This document shows positions 56,473 to 64,000 of a stretch of 64,000 nucleotides of DNA, piece after piece (positions within the stretch are counted from its first letter, which is position 1; every line of letters begins with the position of its first letter). A program made the position numbers and the translations under genes. The stretch comes from Thalassospira sp. HF15 (lineage in GTDB: Bacteria; Pseudomonadota; Alphaproteobacteria; Rhodospirillales; Thalassospiraceae): NCBI RefSeq assembly GCF_011806525.1, contig NZ_JAAVKI010000008.1, positions 62,001-126,000 on the forward strand. The letters run 5' to 3'. The notes below the pieces were generated by a model. That model had not been told where the DNA came from. It saw only the letters and a program-made list of their open reading frames with translations, and did not search any database.

Positions 56473-57609
56473 TTGCCACGTATCACCAAAGAAGATCTGA
56501 GCAAACTGGTTCAGGACCCGTCCGGGGCAAACCGTGCCGACACGGCCGAAAAGATTAGCCGTGAATTCACGACCGAAACCCTGACCGATAGCGAACGTGT
56601 TCTGGCCGAGGATATTTTCCGTCTGATGATCAGGGACGCGGAAGTCCGTGTGCGCAAGGCGCTTGCCAAGAACCTCGCACAGACACCTTTGGTGCCCCAC
56701 GATGTTGCCGCAACACTGGCGCGCGATGTTGATGATGTTGCGCTACCGGTTCTTGAATTTTCCGAAGTTCTCAATGATGACGATCTTGTCGATATCATTG
56801 GTGATAATGCAGACAGTGTTGAAAAGCAGCGCGCAATTGCCTCGCGTGCTCATGTTTCCGAAGTTGTGTCGGCAACGCTGGTCGATATCGGCCATGAAGA
56901 CGTAATGGTCGATCTTATGTCGAACCAGGGCGCGGAAATCAGCGAGGTTTCCCTGCAAAAGGTCGTCGATGATTTCGGCGACAACGAACGCATCCAGAAA
57001 CCGATGATTGAACGCAACCATCTGCCGATCACGATCGCGGAACGCATGGTGACGCTGGTGTCTGAACGGATGCGTTCGCAACTTATTTCGCGTGGACACA
57101 TCCCCGAAGGCATCGTTAATGCCGTGATGACCCAGTCGCAGGAAAGTGCGACCATTGGCTTGCTCGGCGACGGGGTTGAAGACCGCGACGTCGAATTGCT
57201 TGTTGAACACCTTTACACCAACAATCGCCTGACCAGTGGGTTGATCCTGCGTGCCCTTTGCATGGGTGACGTATCCTTCTTTGAGGCCGCGTTGGCGAAA
57301 CGCGCCGGTGTGTCGCTGATCAATACCCGCATTCTGATCCATGACAGTGGGCCATTTGGTCTGGAAGCAATTTACAATAAGGCCGGTATGCCCGAGCACT
57401 TCTTCCCGGGTGTACGTGCGGCCATCGAAGTGGCGCGCGAGACATCCTTTGATGGCGAAGAGCATGACAAGGAACGCTATTCCCGCCGGATGATTGAACG
57501 GGTTTTGACCCAGTACGGGGACCTCGGTGTCGAGTTCGACTCAGACGATGTCGATTACCTGATGGGCCGTATGTTGCAGCTTCCCGGCGAACGGGCGATG
57601 CATCACTGA
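56473..57609 (+). CDS. DUF2336 domain protein
   Basis: 378 residues from a TTG start with an excellent aggagatatcta ribosome site. The DUF2336 pattern of alphaproteobacteria is plain: N-terminal repeats resembling HEAT helices (DAEVRVRKALAKNLAQTPLVPHDVAATLARD, LPVLEFSEVLNDDDLVDII) and a second helical half with the conserved YNKAGMPEHFFPGVRAAIEVARE segment. Family function is not established. No membrane segments; cytoplasmic. It is flanked by a terminator, and the next genes converge from the other strand. Confidence 0.9.
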   Translation: MPRITKEDLSKLVQDPSGANRADTAEKISREFTTETLTDSERVLAEDIFRLMIRDAEVRVRKALAKNLAQTPLVPHDVAATLARDVDDVALPVLEFSEVLNDDDLVDIIGDNADSVEKQRAIASRAHVSEVVSATLVDIGHEDVMVDLMSNQGAEISEVSLQKVVDDFGDNERIQKPMIERNHLPITIAERMVTLVSERMRSQLISRGHIPEGIVNAVMTQSQESATIGLLGDGVEDRDVELLVEHLYTNNRLTSGLILRALCMGDVSFFEAALAKRAGVSLINTRILIHDSGPFGLEAIYNKAGMPEHFFPGVRAAIEVARETSFDGEEHDKERYSRRMIERVLTQYGDLGVEFDSDDVDYLMGRMLQLPGERAMHH

Positions 57610-57640
57610 TCAAACGTCCCGTCGCATTCAAAACAAAGAC

Positions 57641-57673
57641 AAAACCGCCCGGATCGATGATCGGGCGGTTTTC
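57641..57673 (+). terminator. Terminator after DUF2336 gene
   Basis: AAAACCGCCCG / CGGGCGGTTTT stem around atcgatgat, T-rich tail. Confidence 0.92.
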
Positions 57674-57695
57674 TTTTGGGCAGTTGGTGTCATAC

Positions 57696-57732
57696 AAAAA
57701 AAGGGCGCCGTCTTTGACAGCGCCCTTTTTGC
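57696..57732 (-). terminator. Terminator of the third TRAP operon
   Basis: AAAAGGGCGCTG / CGGCGCCCTTTT-type arms (one mismatch) with T-run on the minus strand, directly after the DctM gene. Confidence 0.9.
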
Positions 57733-57750
57733 CGATTGTTTGGCTTCTTG

Positions 57751-59142
57751 CTATTCAAGAAGCGTGTTTGGCATCCATAGGGCCAGTTCCGGGAAATACA
57801 TCACCAGTATCAGGCCCAGGACCTGCAGAAGCACGAAGGGTATAATGCCCTTGTAGATCTGCTGAATGGTGATCGACTTCGGCGCCACGCCCTTTAGGTA
57901 GAATAGTGCAAACCCGAAGGGGGGCGTTAAGAAGCTTGTTTGCAAGTTCACCGCCACAAGGACCGCAAACCATGTCAGCACCTGTGCTTCGGTTGCTTCA
58001 AGGCCACCGATATCGAGGTGATGACCGAAATCAAGCTGGGCAATGACCGGTGCAAAGATCGGCAGAACAATCAGGGTGATCTCGACCCAGTCAAAGAAGA
58101 AGCCAAGGATGAAGACGATCAGCATCAGCAAGAGCAAGACGCCCCATGGTCCAAGACCTGCACCTTCGACCAGATCAATCACCAGGTCATCGCCACCAAG
58201 CGAACGGAACACATAGGAAAAGACCGTTGCCCCTGCAAACAGGAAGAACAGCATTGCCCCTGTCAGGGCGGAACGTTCGCAAACATCCTTAAGGACCGGC
58301 CATTTCAGGCGTCCCTTGACCAGTGCAAGGAAGGTCGCACCAACGGCACCAACGCCTGCAGCTTCGGTCGGAGTGGCGAAACCGGCAAAGATCGACCCCA
58401 GAACCAGAACGATCAGGAAGACAGGCGGCAGGAAGCTGCGCACCACCATCATGACAAGGTCCTTGCCATGAACTGCTTCGCCTTCGGGGAGTGGTGGGGC
58501 AAGTGACGGATTGAGCTGACAGCGCACAAAGATATAAACGGTATAAAGACTGGCCAGGATCAGGCCAGGGATGATGGCCGCCAGGAACAGGTTGCCGACC
58601 GATACCGACAGAAGGTCGGACATCAGAACCAGCATGATGGATGGCGGGATCAGAATACCAAGCGTACCCGAGGCGGCAATTGTACCTGTGGCAAGCGACG
58701 GGTCATAGTTGCGGCGCATCATGACCGGCAGGGCCAGCAGCGTCATCATCACGACCGATGCGCCGATAATCCCGGTGGTTGCCGCCATGATGGTACCCAT
58801 CAAGGTTACCGACAGGGCCAGACCACCCGGCACCTTGCGCAGGAGCATGTTCAGGCATTCCAGAAGATCTTCTGCAACACCACTTTTTTCAAGCATCGTA
58901 CCCATGTAGATGAACATCGGCACAGCAACCATCACCATGTTTTCGGAGATGCCGCCCCAGATGCGAGAAACGATATTGAAGAATTCGATAAAGGAGAAAA
59001 CGTCATACGCCATGCCCAGGAAGCCAAAGGCGATCCCGATGCCGGAAATGACGAATGCAACCGGAAGTCCCGTGAAGACAAGAATGCCCAGCGAGGCAAA
59101 CATGAACAGCGGAAACCAGTCTTCGATATAGAAGTTACCCAT
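57751..59142 (-). CDS. TRAP transporter large permease, DctM family (third system)
   Basis: 463 residues, slightly longer than the first DctM. About 12 helices; re-entrant motifs GTIMAATTGIIGASVVMMTLLALPVMM, GTLGILIPPSIMLVL, FATPTEAAGVGAVGA and SFLTPPFGFALFYLKG. It belongs with the mannitol/chloroaromatic or alpha-keto-acid type of DctM rather than the C4-dicarboxylate type (FDWVEITLIVLPIFAP). Ribosome site ggggat. Last gene of the P-Q-M operon on the minus strand. Confidence 0.93.
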   Translation of the reverse strand: MGNFYIEDWFPLFMFASLGILVFTGLPVAFVISGIGIAFGFLGMAYDVFSFIEFFNIVSRIWGGISENMVMVAVPMFIYMGTMLEKSGVAEDLLECLNMLLRKVPGGLALSVTLMGTIMAATTGIIGASVVMMTLLALPVMMRRNYDPSLATGTIAASGTLGILIPPSIMLVLMSDLLSVSVGNLFLAAIIPGLILASLYTVYIFVRCQLNPSLAPPLPEGEAVHGKDLVMMVVRSFLPPVFLIVLVLGSIFAGFATPTEAAGVGAVGATFLALVKGRLKWPVLKDVCERSALTGAMLFFLFAGATVFSYVFRSLGGDDLVIDLVEGAGLGPWGVLLLLMLIVFILGFFFDWVEITLIVLPIFAPVIAQLDFGHHLDIGGLEATEAQVLTWFAVLVAVNLQTSFLTPPFGFALFYLKGVAPKSITIQQIYKGIIPFVLLQVLGLILVMYFPELALWMPNTLLE

Positions 59143-59163
59143 TTGGAATTATCCCCGTTCCGC

Positions 59164-59748
59164 TCAGTCTTCGAGCTTGGCTGAGCCAAGGTCTTCAAGA
59201 TGGTGGGTACCGACATAGTACCCGGCACGCTTGTGCAGGTTTGTCGGGCCAAAAACATAGACGAAGCATTTCAGGAAGATCGAAAGCCCCGCCATGGCGA
59301 GAAGGCCAAAGCCGATGGGGATGGTCGATTTGATGATCCAGCGATGGGTCAGGCCGGTCGTAGCCGCCGAAACTTCGTGGTTTTCAAAGGAACGGACAAC
59401 AAAATCAAATCCGAAATACAGCACCAGCGCGCAGAATGGCAAAACGCAAATAAGTCCGCCGAGCATTTCGACGATCGCGCGGGTGCGGGGGCGAAGGTTA
59501 TCGCGAATAAGTTCGATACGGACATGTGAGTCGCGAATATAGGCAAAGCCGAAACACAACATAAACAGGCCAGTGTGGAGGTGCCATTCAAGCTCCTGAA
59601 GCTTGATCGATCCCTGACCGCCGAATTTACGTTGAATCACGTCATAAAGGATGACCATCATCAACGGTATCGCAAGCAGGCTGGCCCACTTCCCCACACG
59701 GGTTACGATGGCGTCGATGCCGTCACTAAATTTCAGTAGCGCTTCCAT
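59164..59748 (-). CDS. TRAP transporter small permease, DctQ family (third system)
   Basis: 194 residues from ATG 59748 (gggaga upstream); a frame 17 codons longer begins with unlikely sequence. Four membrane segments, larger polar loops than in the first DctQ (QRKFGGQGSIKLQELEWHLHTGLFMLCFG is the conserved QELEWH signature of the mannitol/chloroaromatic class). It assembles with DctM. The DctM start lies 21 bases after its stop. Confidence 0.9.
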   Translation of the reverse strand: MEALLKFSDGIDAIVTRVGKWASLLAIPLMMVILYDVIQRKFGGQGSIKLQELEWHLHTGLFMLCFGFAYIRDSHVRIELIRDNLRPRTRAIVEMLGGLICVLPFCALVLYFGFDFVVRSFENHEVSAATTGLTHRWIIKSTIPIGFGLLAMAGLSIFLKCFVYVFGPTNLHKRAGYYVGTHHLEDLGSAKLED

Positions 59749-59778
59749 AGAAGGTCTCCCGGGTCTTCTTATCGCGGT

Positions 59779-59808
59779 CAAGGCCGGGGCACGGAGCACC
59801 CGGCCTTG
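59779..59808 (-). other. Strong stem-loop between binding-protein and DctQ genes (third TRAP operon)
   Basis: CAAGGCCGGG / CCCGGCCTTG perfect 10-bp arms with a 10-base loop and no T-tract on the minus strand. Likely mRNA-stabilising or partial-termination element. Confidence 0.75.
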
Positions 59809-59858
59809 CCGAGACTTGTTTTTGTCGACTGACTCAACAGTCTTTCAGACCTGTTGGA

Positions 59859-60920
59859 TTAATCGAGATAACCGATGTCTTTCCAGATCTTGTAGTCTTC
59901 GCGGAAGCTCTGGAGGCTTTCATAAGCCATTTTGAAGTTCGCATCTTCAGCCGAAAGCTCGGTTGCGACTTCCTGCCAAGCACCACGCATGGCATCAAGC
60001 ATCTCTGGCGACCATTTCTTGATCTGAACGCCTTTTTCCTGAAGTTCTTTCAGGGCGTTGAACTGGATCGCTTCGCCTTCTGCGAAACCATATGCAAGGT
60101 TGTCATTACATACTGATTCGATCTGGGCCTGCTGGGTCTCGGACAATGCGTCCCACTTTTCCTTGTTCATCATCAGATCGAACAGGGTCGACTGCTGATG
60201 CCAGCCCGGGAAGTAGTAGTATTTGGCAACCTGATGGAAGCCAAGCTTCAGGTCAATTGCCGGCATGGAGAATTCGGTGGCATCAATGGTGCCAAGCTCA
60301 AGCGCCGGGTAAATGTCGCCAGCCGACAGAAGCTGGGTCGAAACGCCGAGCTTTTCCATGACTTTCGCGCCAAGACCGAAGAAGCGCATTTTCAGACCTT
60401 TGAGGTCTTCTGGCGAATTGATTTCCTTGGAGAACCAACCCGATGCTTCCGGTGCGATCAGACCACAGAACAGCGACTTGATGCCATGTTCGGCATACAG
60501 CTTGTCAAAGATTTCCTGGCCACCGCCAAATTTGACCCATGCCAGATATTCGCCAGCCTGTGGGCCGAACGGAACAGCACCAAACAGCTGCAGTGCCGGA
60601 ACCTTGCCTGCCCAGTAACCCGGCGTGGAGTAGGCAGCATCGATTGAGCCGGTCGAAACGGCATCAAAAACTTCGAGCGCCGGTACAAGCGCGCCTGGCT
60701 CATAGAACTTGATGCGGACATTGCCGCCGGAAACTTGCTCGATCTTTTCTTCTACGCGTTTGCCAAGCGTACCAAGCTGGGTCAGGCTGCCCGGATAGGT
60801 GGAGCCCATTTTCCAGCGAACGCGCTCTTGGGCATCCGCGTCAGTCGGGGCTGCAGTGAAAGCAGCCGCAGCAATAACGGCAGCACAAGTTGCCGATTTA
60901 AGCACTTTAGAAAAAGTCAT
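59859..60920 (-). CDS. TRAP transporter binding protein, DctP/TakP-like (third system)
   Basis: 353 residues with a signal peptide ending DADAQE. Characteristic of the TakP/FcbT1 branch: WKMGSTYPGSLTQLGTLGKRVEEKI, EVFDAVSTGSIDAAY, APEASGWFSKEINSPEDLKGLKMRFFG with the ligand-binding Arg, and IDATEFSMPAIDLKLGFHQVAKYYYFPGW. Such proteins bind alpha-keto acids, mannitol or aromatic acids. Excellent ribosome site (gggagg). First gene of the minus-strand P-Q-M operon; promoter lies in 60921-61200. Confidence 0.93.
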   Translation of the reverse strand: MTFSKVLKSATCAAVIAAAAFTAAPTDADAQERVRWKMGSTYPGSLTQLGTLGKRVEEKIEQVSGGNVRIKFYEPGALVPALEVFDAVSTGSIDAAYSTPGYWAGKVPALQLFGAVPFGPQAGEYLAWVKFGGGQEIFDKLYAEHGIKSLFCGLIAPEASGWFSKEINSPEDLKGLKMRFFGLGAKVMEKLGVSTQLLSAGDIYPALELGTIDATEFSMPAIDLKLGFHQVAKYYYFPGWHQQSTLFDLMMNKEKWDALSETQQAQIESVCNDNLAYGFAEGEAIQFNALKELQEKGVQIKKWSPEMLDAMRGAWQEVATELSAEDANFKMAYESLQSFREDYKIWKDIGYLD

Positions 60921-61396
60921 TCGTCTTCCTCCCTAAGAAGTCCGAAATTGGTAATACCACGTGAGGCCGACCACCGCCTGTTGGTTTTATTATTGGGCGG
61001 TTTTCTCCCCGATTTTTATGTTGCAGGGCGAAGCATAAGCGTATTTCGCAAGGATGAGCAAGTTTGTTTCCTCGCTGGCGAAAGAAAATATCTTTATTGC
61101 AGCGCAAAAACGCAACTTGCTTTCTGGCGCAAAAGCAGGAATTCCGCACGGGAATGCGCAATTGGCGCTTTTTCATTTTGTCCGAAAGTTATAGGTCAAA
61201 AAGTCACATGATACCCGTGATTTAGGTATCCATTCCCGTATGACCCTACATTTAAGTATGGGATTCGATGTCATTCGTGAATGTTATGACGGTTGCGGTT
61301 GGAATGCGTCTTTGCACTGTCATGTTGTCATGCGATAGCGCAGATGCAGCAGATTTTGCACTCGGACGTGTTGTTTAAAGCCGGCGAAAATGAAAA
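60921..61396. other. Upstream region of the third TRAP operon
   Basis: About 475 bases without a gene. It carries direct repeats GCGCAAAA (61102-61109 and 61127-61134) and an inverted repeat ATTCC-gcacg-GGAAT (61141-61155), possible operator elements of an unlinked regulator. With the terminator 61397-61425 this fills the gap to the tRNA gene. Confidence 0.4.
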
Positions 61397-61425
61397 CGGG
61401 CGGCCTTTCAAAGAAAGACCGCCCG
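61397..61425 (-). terminator. Terminator after tRNA-Pro copy 1
   Basis: CGGGCGGtCTTTC / GAAAGGCCGCCCG arms with one mismatch and a T-rich tail on the minus strand. Confidence 0.8.
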
Positions 61426-61430
61426 ACTGA

Positions 61431-61507
61431 TGGTCGGAGCGAGAGGATTCGAACCTCCGACCCCTGCCTCCCGAAGACAGTGCTCTACCAGGCTGAGCTA
61501 CGCTCCG
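61431..61507 (-). tRNA. tRNA-Pro(CGG), copy 1
   Basis: 77 bases including encoded CCA (61431-61433). Acceptor arms CGGAGCG / CGCTCCG, anticodon stem CTGTC/GGCAG, loop TTCGGGA giving anticodon CGG (reads CCG), T-loop TTCGAAT. Identical to copy 2. Confidence 0.96.
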
Positions 61508-61675
61508 TCAGTGGGCGGAGGTTTAGCTCTTCTTTCGGCGCGGATCAAGCATAAACCGGTCGTTTCGGGTTAAAAAAAGTCCCTTTGTCGGCGCACGACC
61601 CGGGCGGATGACGACCTGATTGAAAATCATTGATGGGATCATGATCAGAGCGCGACAATTGGAGGCCTGAAACGC

Positions 61676-61713
61676 AAAAGGCCCCGAAACGAATAACCGT
61701 TTCAGGGCCTTTG
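61676..61713 (-). terminator. Terminator after tRNA-Pro copy 2
   Basis: AAAGGCCcTGAAACG / CGTTTCgGGGCCTTT arms with T-run, six bases after the tRNA 3' end. Separates the two tRNA genes. Confidence 0.85.
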
Positions 61714-61718
61714 AATGA

Positions 61719-61795
61719 TGGTCGGAGCGAGAGGATTCGAACCTCCGACCCCTGCCTCCCGAAGACAGTGCTCTACCAGGCTGAGCTACGCTCCG
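61719..61795 (-). tRNA. tRNA-Pro(CGG), copy 2
   Basis: 77 bases, base-for-base identical to copy 1 over the whole gene including CCA (61719-61721). Anticodon CGG. The intervening 211 bases contain only a terminator and promoter-length sequence. Confidence 0.96.
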
Positions 61796-61893
61796 TCATT
61801 CTGCGAAGCCGGGTGATAATGGTTTATCACAATCGACGCAAGATATTTTTGTGCGTTTCCGAGTGACCCCGGCATGCGCAAAGGGAATATCGG

Positions 61894-62931
61894 TTAATAT
61901 GGGCGCGAAATACAGAACTCGACAGCCTCGACCATGGCATCCTTGATGGGGCCATCTTCGAAACGTGTCAGGGTATCGATCGCCTTCTGGCCGAACTCAC
62001 GGGCTCGGTCCATGGATGCATCCAGGGCATTATATTTGCGGATCAGTTCCTGTGCGCGGTCCAGATCGCCATCCTGGAAGTCCTGTTCTTCCATGCAACG
62101 ACGCCAGAACGCTTTTTCCTCATCGCCACCATTGGCATAGGCAATGATCACTGGAAGCGTCACCTTGCCGTCGCGGAAATCATCGCCAACGGTTTTCCCA
62201 AGGGCTGCCTGATTGGCGGAATAATCCAGAACATCGTCAATCAGCTGGAAGGCGGTACCAAGATAAATGCCATAAAGACGAAGCGCTTCTTCGTCCTCAG
62301 GCGATCGGTTGGCAATCACCGCACCAATTTGCGATGCCGCGCCAAACAGGGCCGCGGTTTTGGCGGTGATGACTTCGAGATAGGCTTCTTCGGATGTGCC
62401 CATGTCATTGGCGGTCGAAAGCTGAAGCACTTCGCCCTCGGCAATGACAGCAGATGCCTGTGCCAGAATATCAAGAACGCGCAGCGATCCGGTTTTGACC
62501 ATGACGACGAAAGCACGGGCAAACAGGAAATCACCAACCAAAACGCTGGCTTCGTTGCCAAACAGGGCATTGGCCGATGCCTGACCACGGCGCAACTGGC
62601 TTTCATCAACCACATCATCATGCAGAAGGGTTGCGGTATGAATAAATTCGACGCAGGCCGCAAGGTCGACGGCATGTGGCCCATCGCCATAACCACAAAG
62701 CCGTGCCGATGCCAGTGTCAGCATCGGACGCATGCGTTTTCCGCCGGCAGCGACAAGATGAGTGGCCAATTGCGGAATCAGGGCGACTTCGCTGTGCATA
62801 TTGTCGATGATCACCTGATTGACGCGCTTCATGTCGCCATCAACAAGGTTGACCAGTGAATCAAGGCTTGGCTCGGTCTGTGGCTGCGGTGCGGTATTGG
62901 TCACGCTGTATTCCGACTTCTCAAATGTCAT
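61894..62931 (-). CDS. Polyprenyl diphosphate synthase (trans-prenyl, ubiquinone side-chain type)
   Basis: 345 residues from ATG 62931; an ATG at 62946 and an upstream extension are possible. The two Asp-rich motifs are present: first LLHDDVVDES (FARM), second LIDDVLDYSA (SARM), with GGKRMRPML before and GKTVGDDFRDGKVTLP after. The small residues before the FARM fit long-chain (octa- or decaprenyl) synthases of the IspB type, which make the ubiquinone tail. Cytoplasmic. Divergent from the DUF2007 gene. Confidence 0.92.
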   Translation of the reverse strand: MTFEKSEYSVTNTAPQPQTEPSLDSLVNLVDGDMKRVNQVIIDNMHSEVALIPQLATHLVAAGGKRMRPMLTLASARLCGYGDGPHAVDLAACVEFIHTATLLHDDVVDESQLRRGQASANALFGNEASVLVGDFLFARAFVVMVKTGSLRVLDILAQASAVIAEGEVLQLSTANDMGTSEEAYLEVITAKTAALFGAASQIGAVIANRSPEDEEALRLYGIYLGTAFQLIDDVLDYSANQAALGKTVGDDFRDGKVTLPVIIAYANGGDEEKAFWRRCMEEQDFQDGDLDRAQELIRKYNALDASMDRAREFGQKAIDTLTRFEDGPIKDAMVEAVEFCISRPY

Positions 62932-63190
62932 CTTCGCTGCCTGCATGGGCGAAGATTGCAAATAACAGCAGGCGGCCTCAACATAGATAGGCCAAGCTGT
63001 TGTGGTCAAGTGGACAAATGCGGTTACGGTCCTGCTTGAACCTCAGATAATTCAGGGTTTATGCAGCTTGTTTTGTAAACCACCACTGCAAGACCCTACA
63101 TTATAGAGATATTATCGTTTTTTGGATTTCTTCGTGTTTCAAAACGTATGAATAGGTCCTGACCCTCACCAGATCACAGTTTGAAGGAAA

Positions 63191-63454
63191 ATGCAGATGA
63201 TCGAACTTTTTCGCAGTAACGATCCCATCGAACTGAGCTGGGCGCAGGCTGTTCTGGCTGATGAAGGTATCGACAGTCACATCTTTGACTATCATGCCAG
63301 CATCATCGAGGGATCCATCGGGGCACTGCCTAGGCGTCTGATGGTCGATGGTGAAGAGGAAAGTCGAGCCAAATACGTTCTTGATGTTGCCAGGCGCGAA
63401 CTAGATGCGCATAACGCCAAGGGCGATGCTTCGGATGCGGTGGCGTCCGAGTAG
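63191..63454 (+). CDS. DUF2007 small protein (putative signal-transducing)
   Basis: 87 residues. DUF2007 signature: MIELFRSNDPIELSWAQAVLADEGIDSHIFD, a central ALPRRLMVDGEEESRAKYVLD. The ATG at 63191 or 63197 follows gaagga. Annotated in databases as a putative signal-transducing protein, without experimental support. It lies between the prenyl synthase and the methyltransferase, a pairing I recall from related Rhodospirillales. Confidence 0.85.
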   Translation: MQMIELFRSNDPIELSWAQAVLADEGIDSHIFDYHASIIEGSIGALPRRLMVDGEEESRAKYVLDVARRELDAHNAKGDASDAVASE

Positions 63455-63494
63455 CAATTCAATCAGACCAAAATGATATTCAGGACAATTGATC

Positions 63495-64000
63495 GTGAGT
63501 GCAGCGACAAGCATTAAGGTGCCCGATTTCCCCGAAGAGCGGATCAGTCATGATTATCTCCTCGGTGGGTCTGTCGTGCTCAAGCAGCCAGTTGATGGCT
63601 ATCGGGCGGCGGTCGATGCTGTTTTGCTGGCGGCATCGGTTTCGATCAATTCCCGTCGCGATGAAAAGGTACTCGACGTCGGCGCAGCTGTTGGTTCGGC
63701 CGGGCTGTGCGTTGCCCGCCGCCTGACAACGGCCAAGGTAACTGGTGTTGAGTTGCAAGACGATCTCTATGCTCTGTTTTGCCGCAACGTGTTGGAAAAC
63801 GATCTGGCTGACCGTGTGACGCCGGTGCATGGCGATATCAATGATGGTCGTCTGCCGCTGATGGCTGAAAGCTTTGATCAGGTCATTTCCAATCCACCTT
63901 ATTATGCCGGGGGCACGCGGCCCAGCAACGAAAGCCGGGCCAAGGCCCATCAGGAAGGCACCGCAGACCTCAAGGACTGGATTGCGTTTTGTCTTAAGAT
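63495..64000 (+). CDS. tRNA1(Val) (adenine37-N6)-methyltransferase-like, 3' truncated
   Basis: 168 residues visible from GTG 63495 (aggac upstream), running off the window. Class I SAM methyltransferase: KVLDVGAAVGSAGLCVARR is motif I (with GAAVGSAG in place of the common GCGTG), VTGVELQDDLY motif II and ISNPPYY the NPPY catalytic motif of N6-adenine methyltransferases. The early LLGGSVVLKQPVDGYRAAVDAVLLAA pattern is typical of TrmN6/YfiC, which modifies A37 of tRNA-Val. It starts 40 bases after DUF2007, so they may share a transcript. Confidence 0.85.
   Translation, partial: MSAATSIKVPDFPEERISHDYLLGGSVVLKQPVDGYRAAVDAVLLAASVSINSRRDEKVLDVGAAVGSAGLCVARRLTTAKVTGVELQDDLYALFCRNVLENDLADRVTPVHGDINDGRLPLMAESFDQVISNPPYYAGGTRPSNESRAKAHQEGTADLKDWIAFCLK

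Noticed and set aside
61431-61795. tRNA-Pro pair as an att site of an integrated element
   Set aside because: No integrase, no atypical cargo and only 211 bases between the copies.

Overview
The window reads as chromosomal DNA of a heterotrophic, probably marine alphaproteobacterium. Evidence is the moderately high GC coding sequence, the abundance of TRAP transporters, DUF2336, DUF2007 and HBM-type chemoreceptor genes, and the queuosine operon. Rhodospirillales, close to Thalassospira, is my inference from protein style; I could run no database search. About 57 protein genes, RNase P RNA and two tRNA-Pro(CGG) genes are supported. There is no rRNA, CRISPR array, insertion sequence, integrase or prophage. 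The first gene (CorA-type transporter) and the last (N6-adenine methyltransferase) are cut by the window edges.

Layout. 1-7.6 kb holds housekeeping genes: CorA, an isochorismatase-fold hydrolase, a PPOX flavoprotein, rnpB, an AmpD-like amidase, an EamA exporter, Uup and a DjlA-like co-chaperone. They are interrupted by an AT-rich patch with a K+ channel and an unlisted 32-residue membrane peptide gene. 7.8-12.1 kb holds two paralogous chemoreceptors. 12.2-22.5 kb holds a MarR-like regulator, an SDR, a DctPQM TRAP transporter, a fused 5-oxoprolinase/hydantoinase and an FMN glutamate-synthase-like protein, probably an import and hydrolysis route for 5-oxoproline or a related cyclic amide. 22.5-31 kb is mixed: a YjhX-type toxin with a GNAT gene, a GAF-GGDEF cyclase, an AIM24 protein, a GlcD-type FAD oxidase, an LpxR-type lipid A deacylase, a Crp/Fnr regulator and DUF2189.

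31-41 kb holds AsmA, a PiT phosphate transporter and a queuosine block (VUT/YhhQ, queA, tgt, queF, queG). 41-45 kb holds a phosphodiesterase, an RHH protein, an asparagine synthetase and a PAS-REC-HPt protein. 45.2-53 kb is a coherent catabolic regulon: RpiR regulator, class III aminotransferase, BKACE enzyme, TAXI-TRAP binding protein, fused permease and a universal stress protein, with GAAAC-type inverted repeats upstream of the regulator and just downstream of a predicted promoter of the binding-protein gene. I infer that it imports an amino acid and converts it through a beta-keto acid.

53-56 kb has a secreted 14-cysteine repeat protein divergent from an exported SUMF1/FGE-fold protein, then a DUF6969-like protein and a cytochrome c. 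56.5-64 kb has DUF2336, a third TRAP system, two identical tRNA-Pro genes, a polyprenyl diphosphate synthase, DUF2007 and the partial methyltransferase.

The most unusual items are the cysteine-repeat/SUMF1 pair, the 32-residue membrane peptide with its own near-consensus promoter and Shine-Dalgarno, the RpiR/BKACE/TAXI regulon with its operators, and strong stem-loops after the binding-protein gene in all three TRAP operons.
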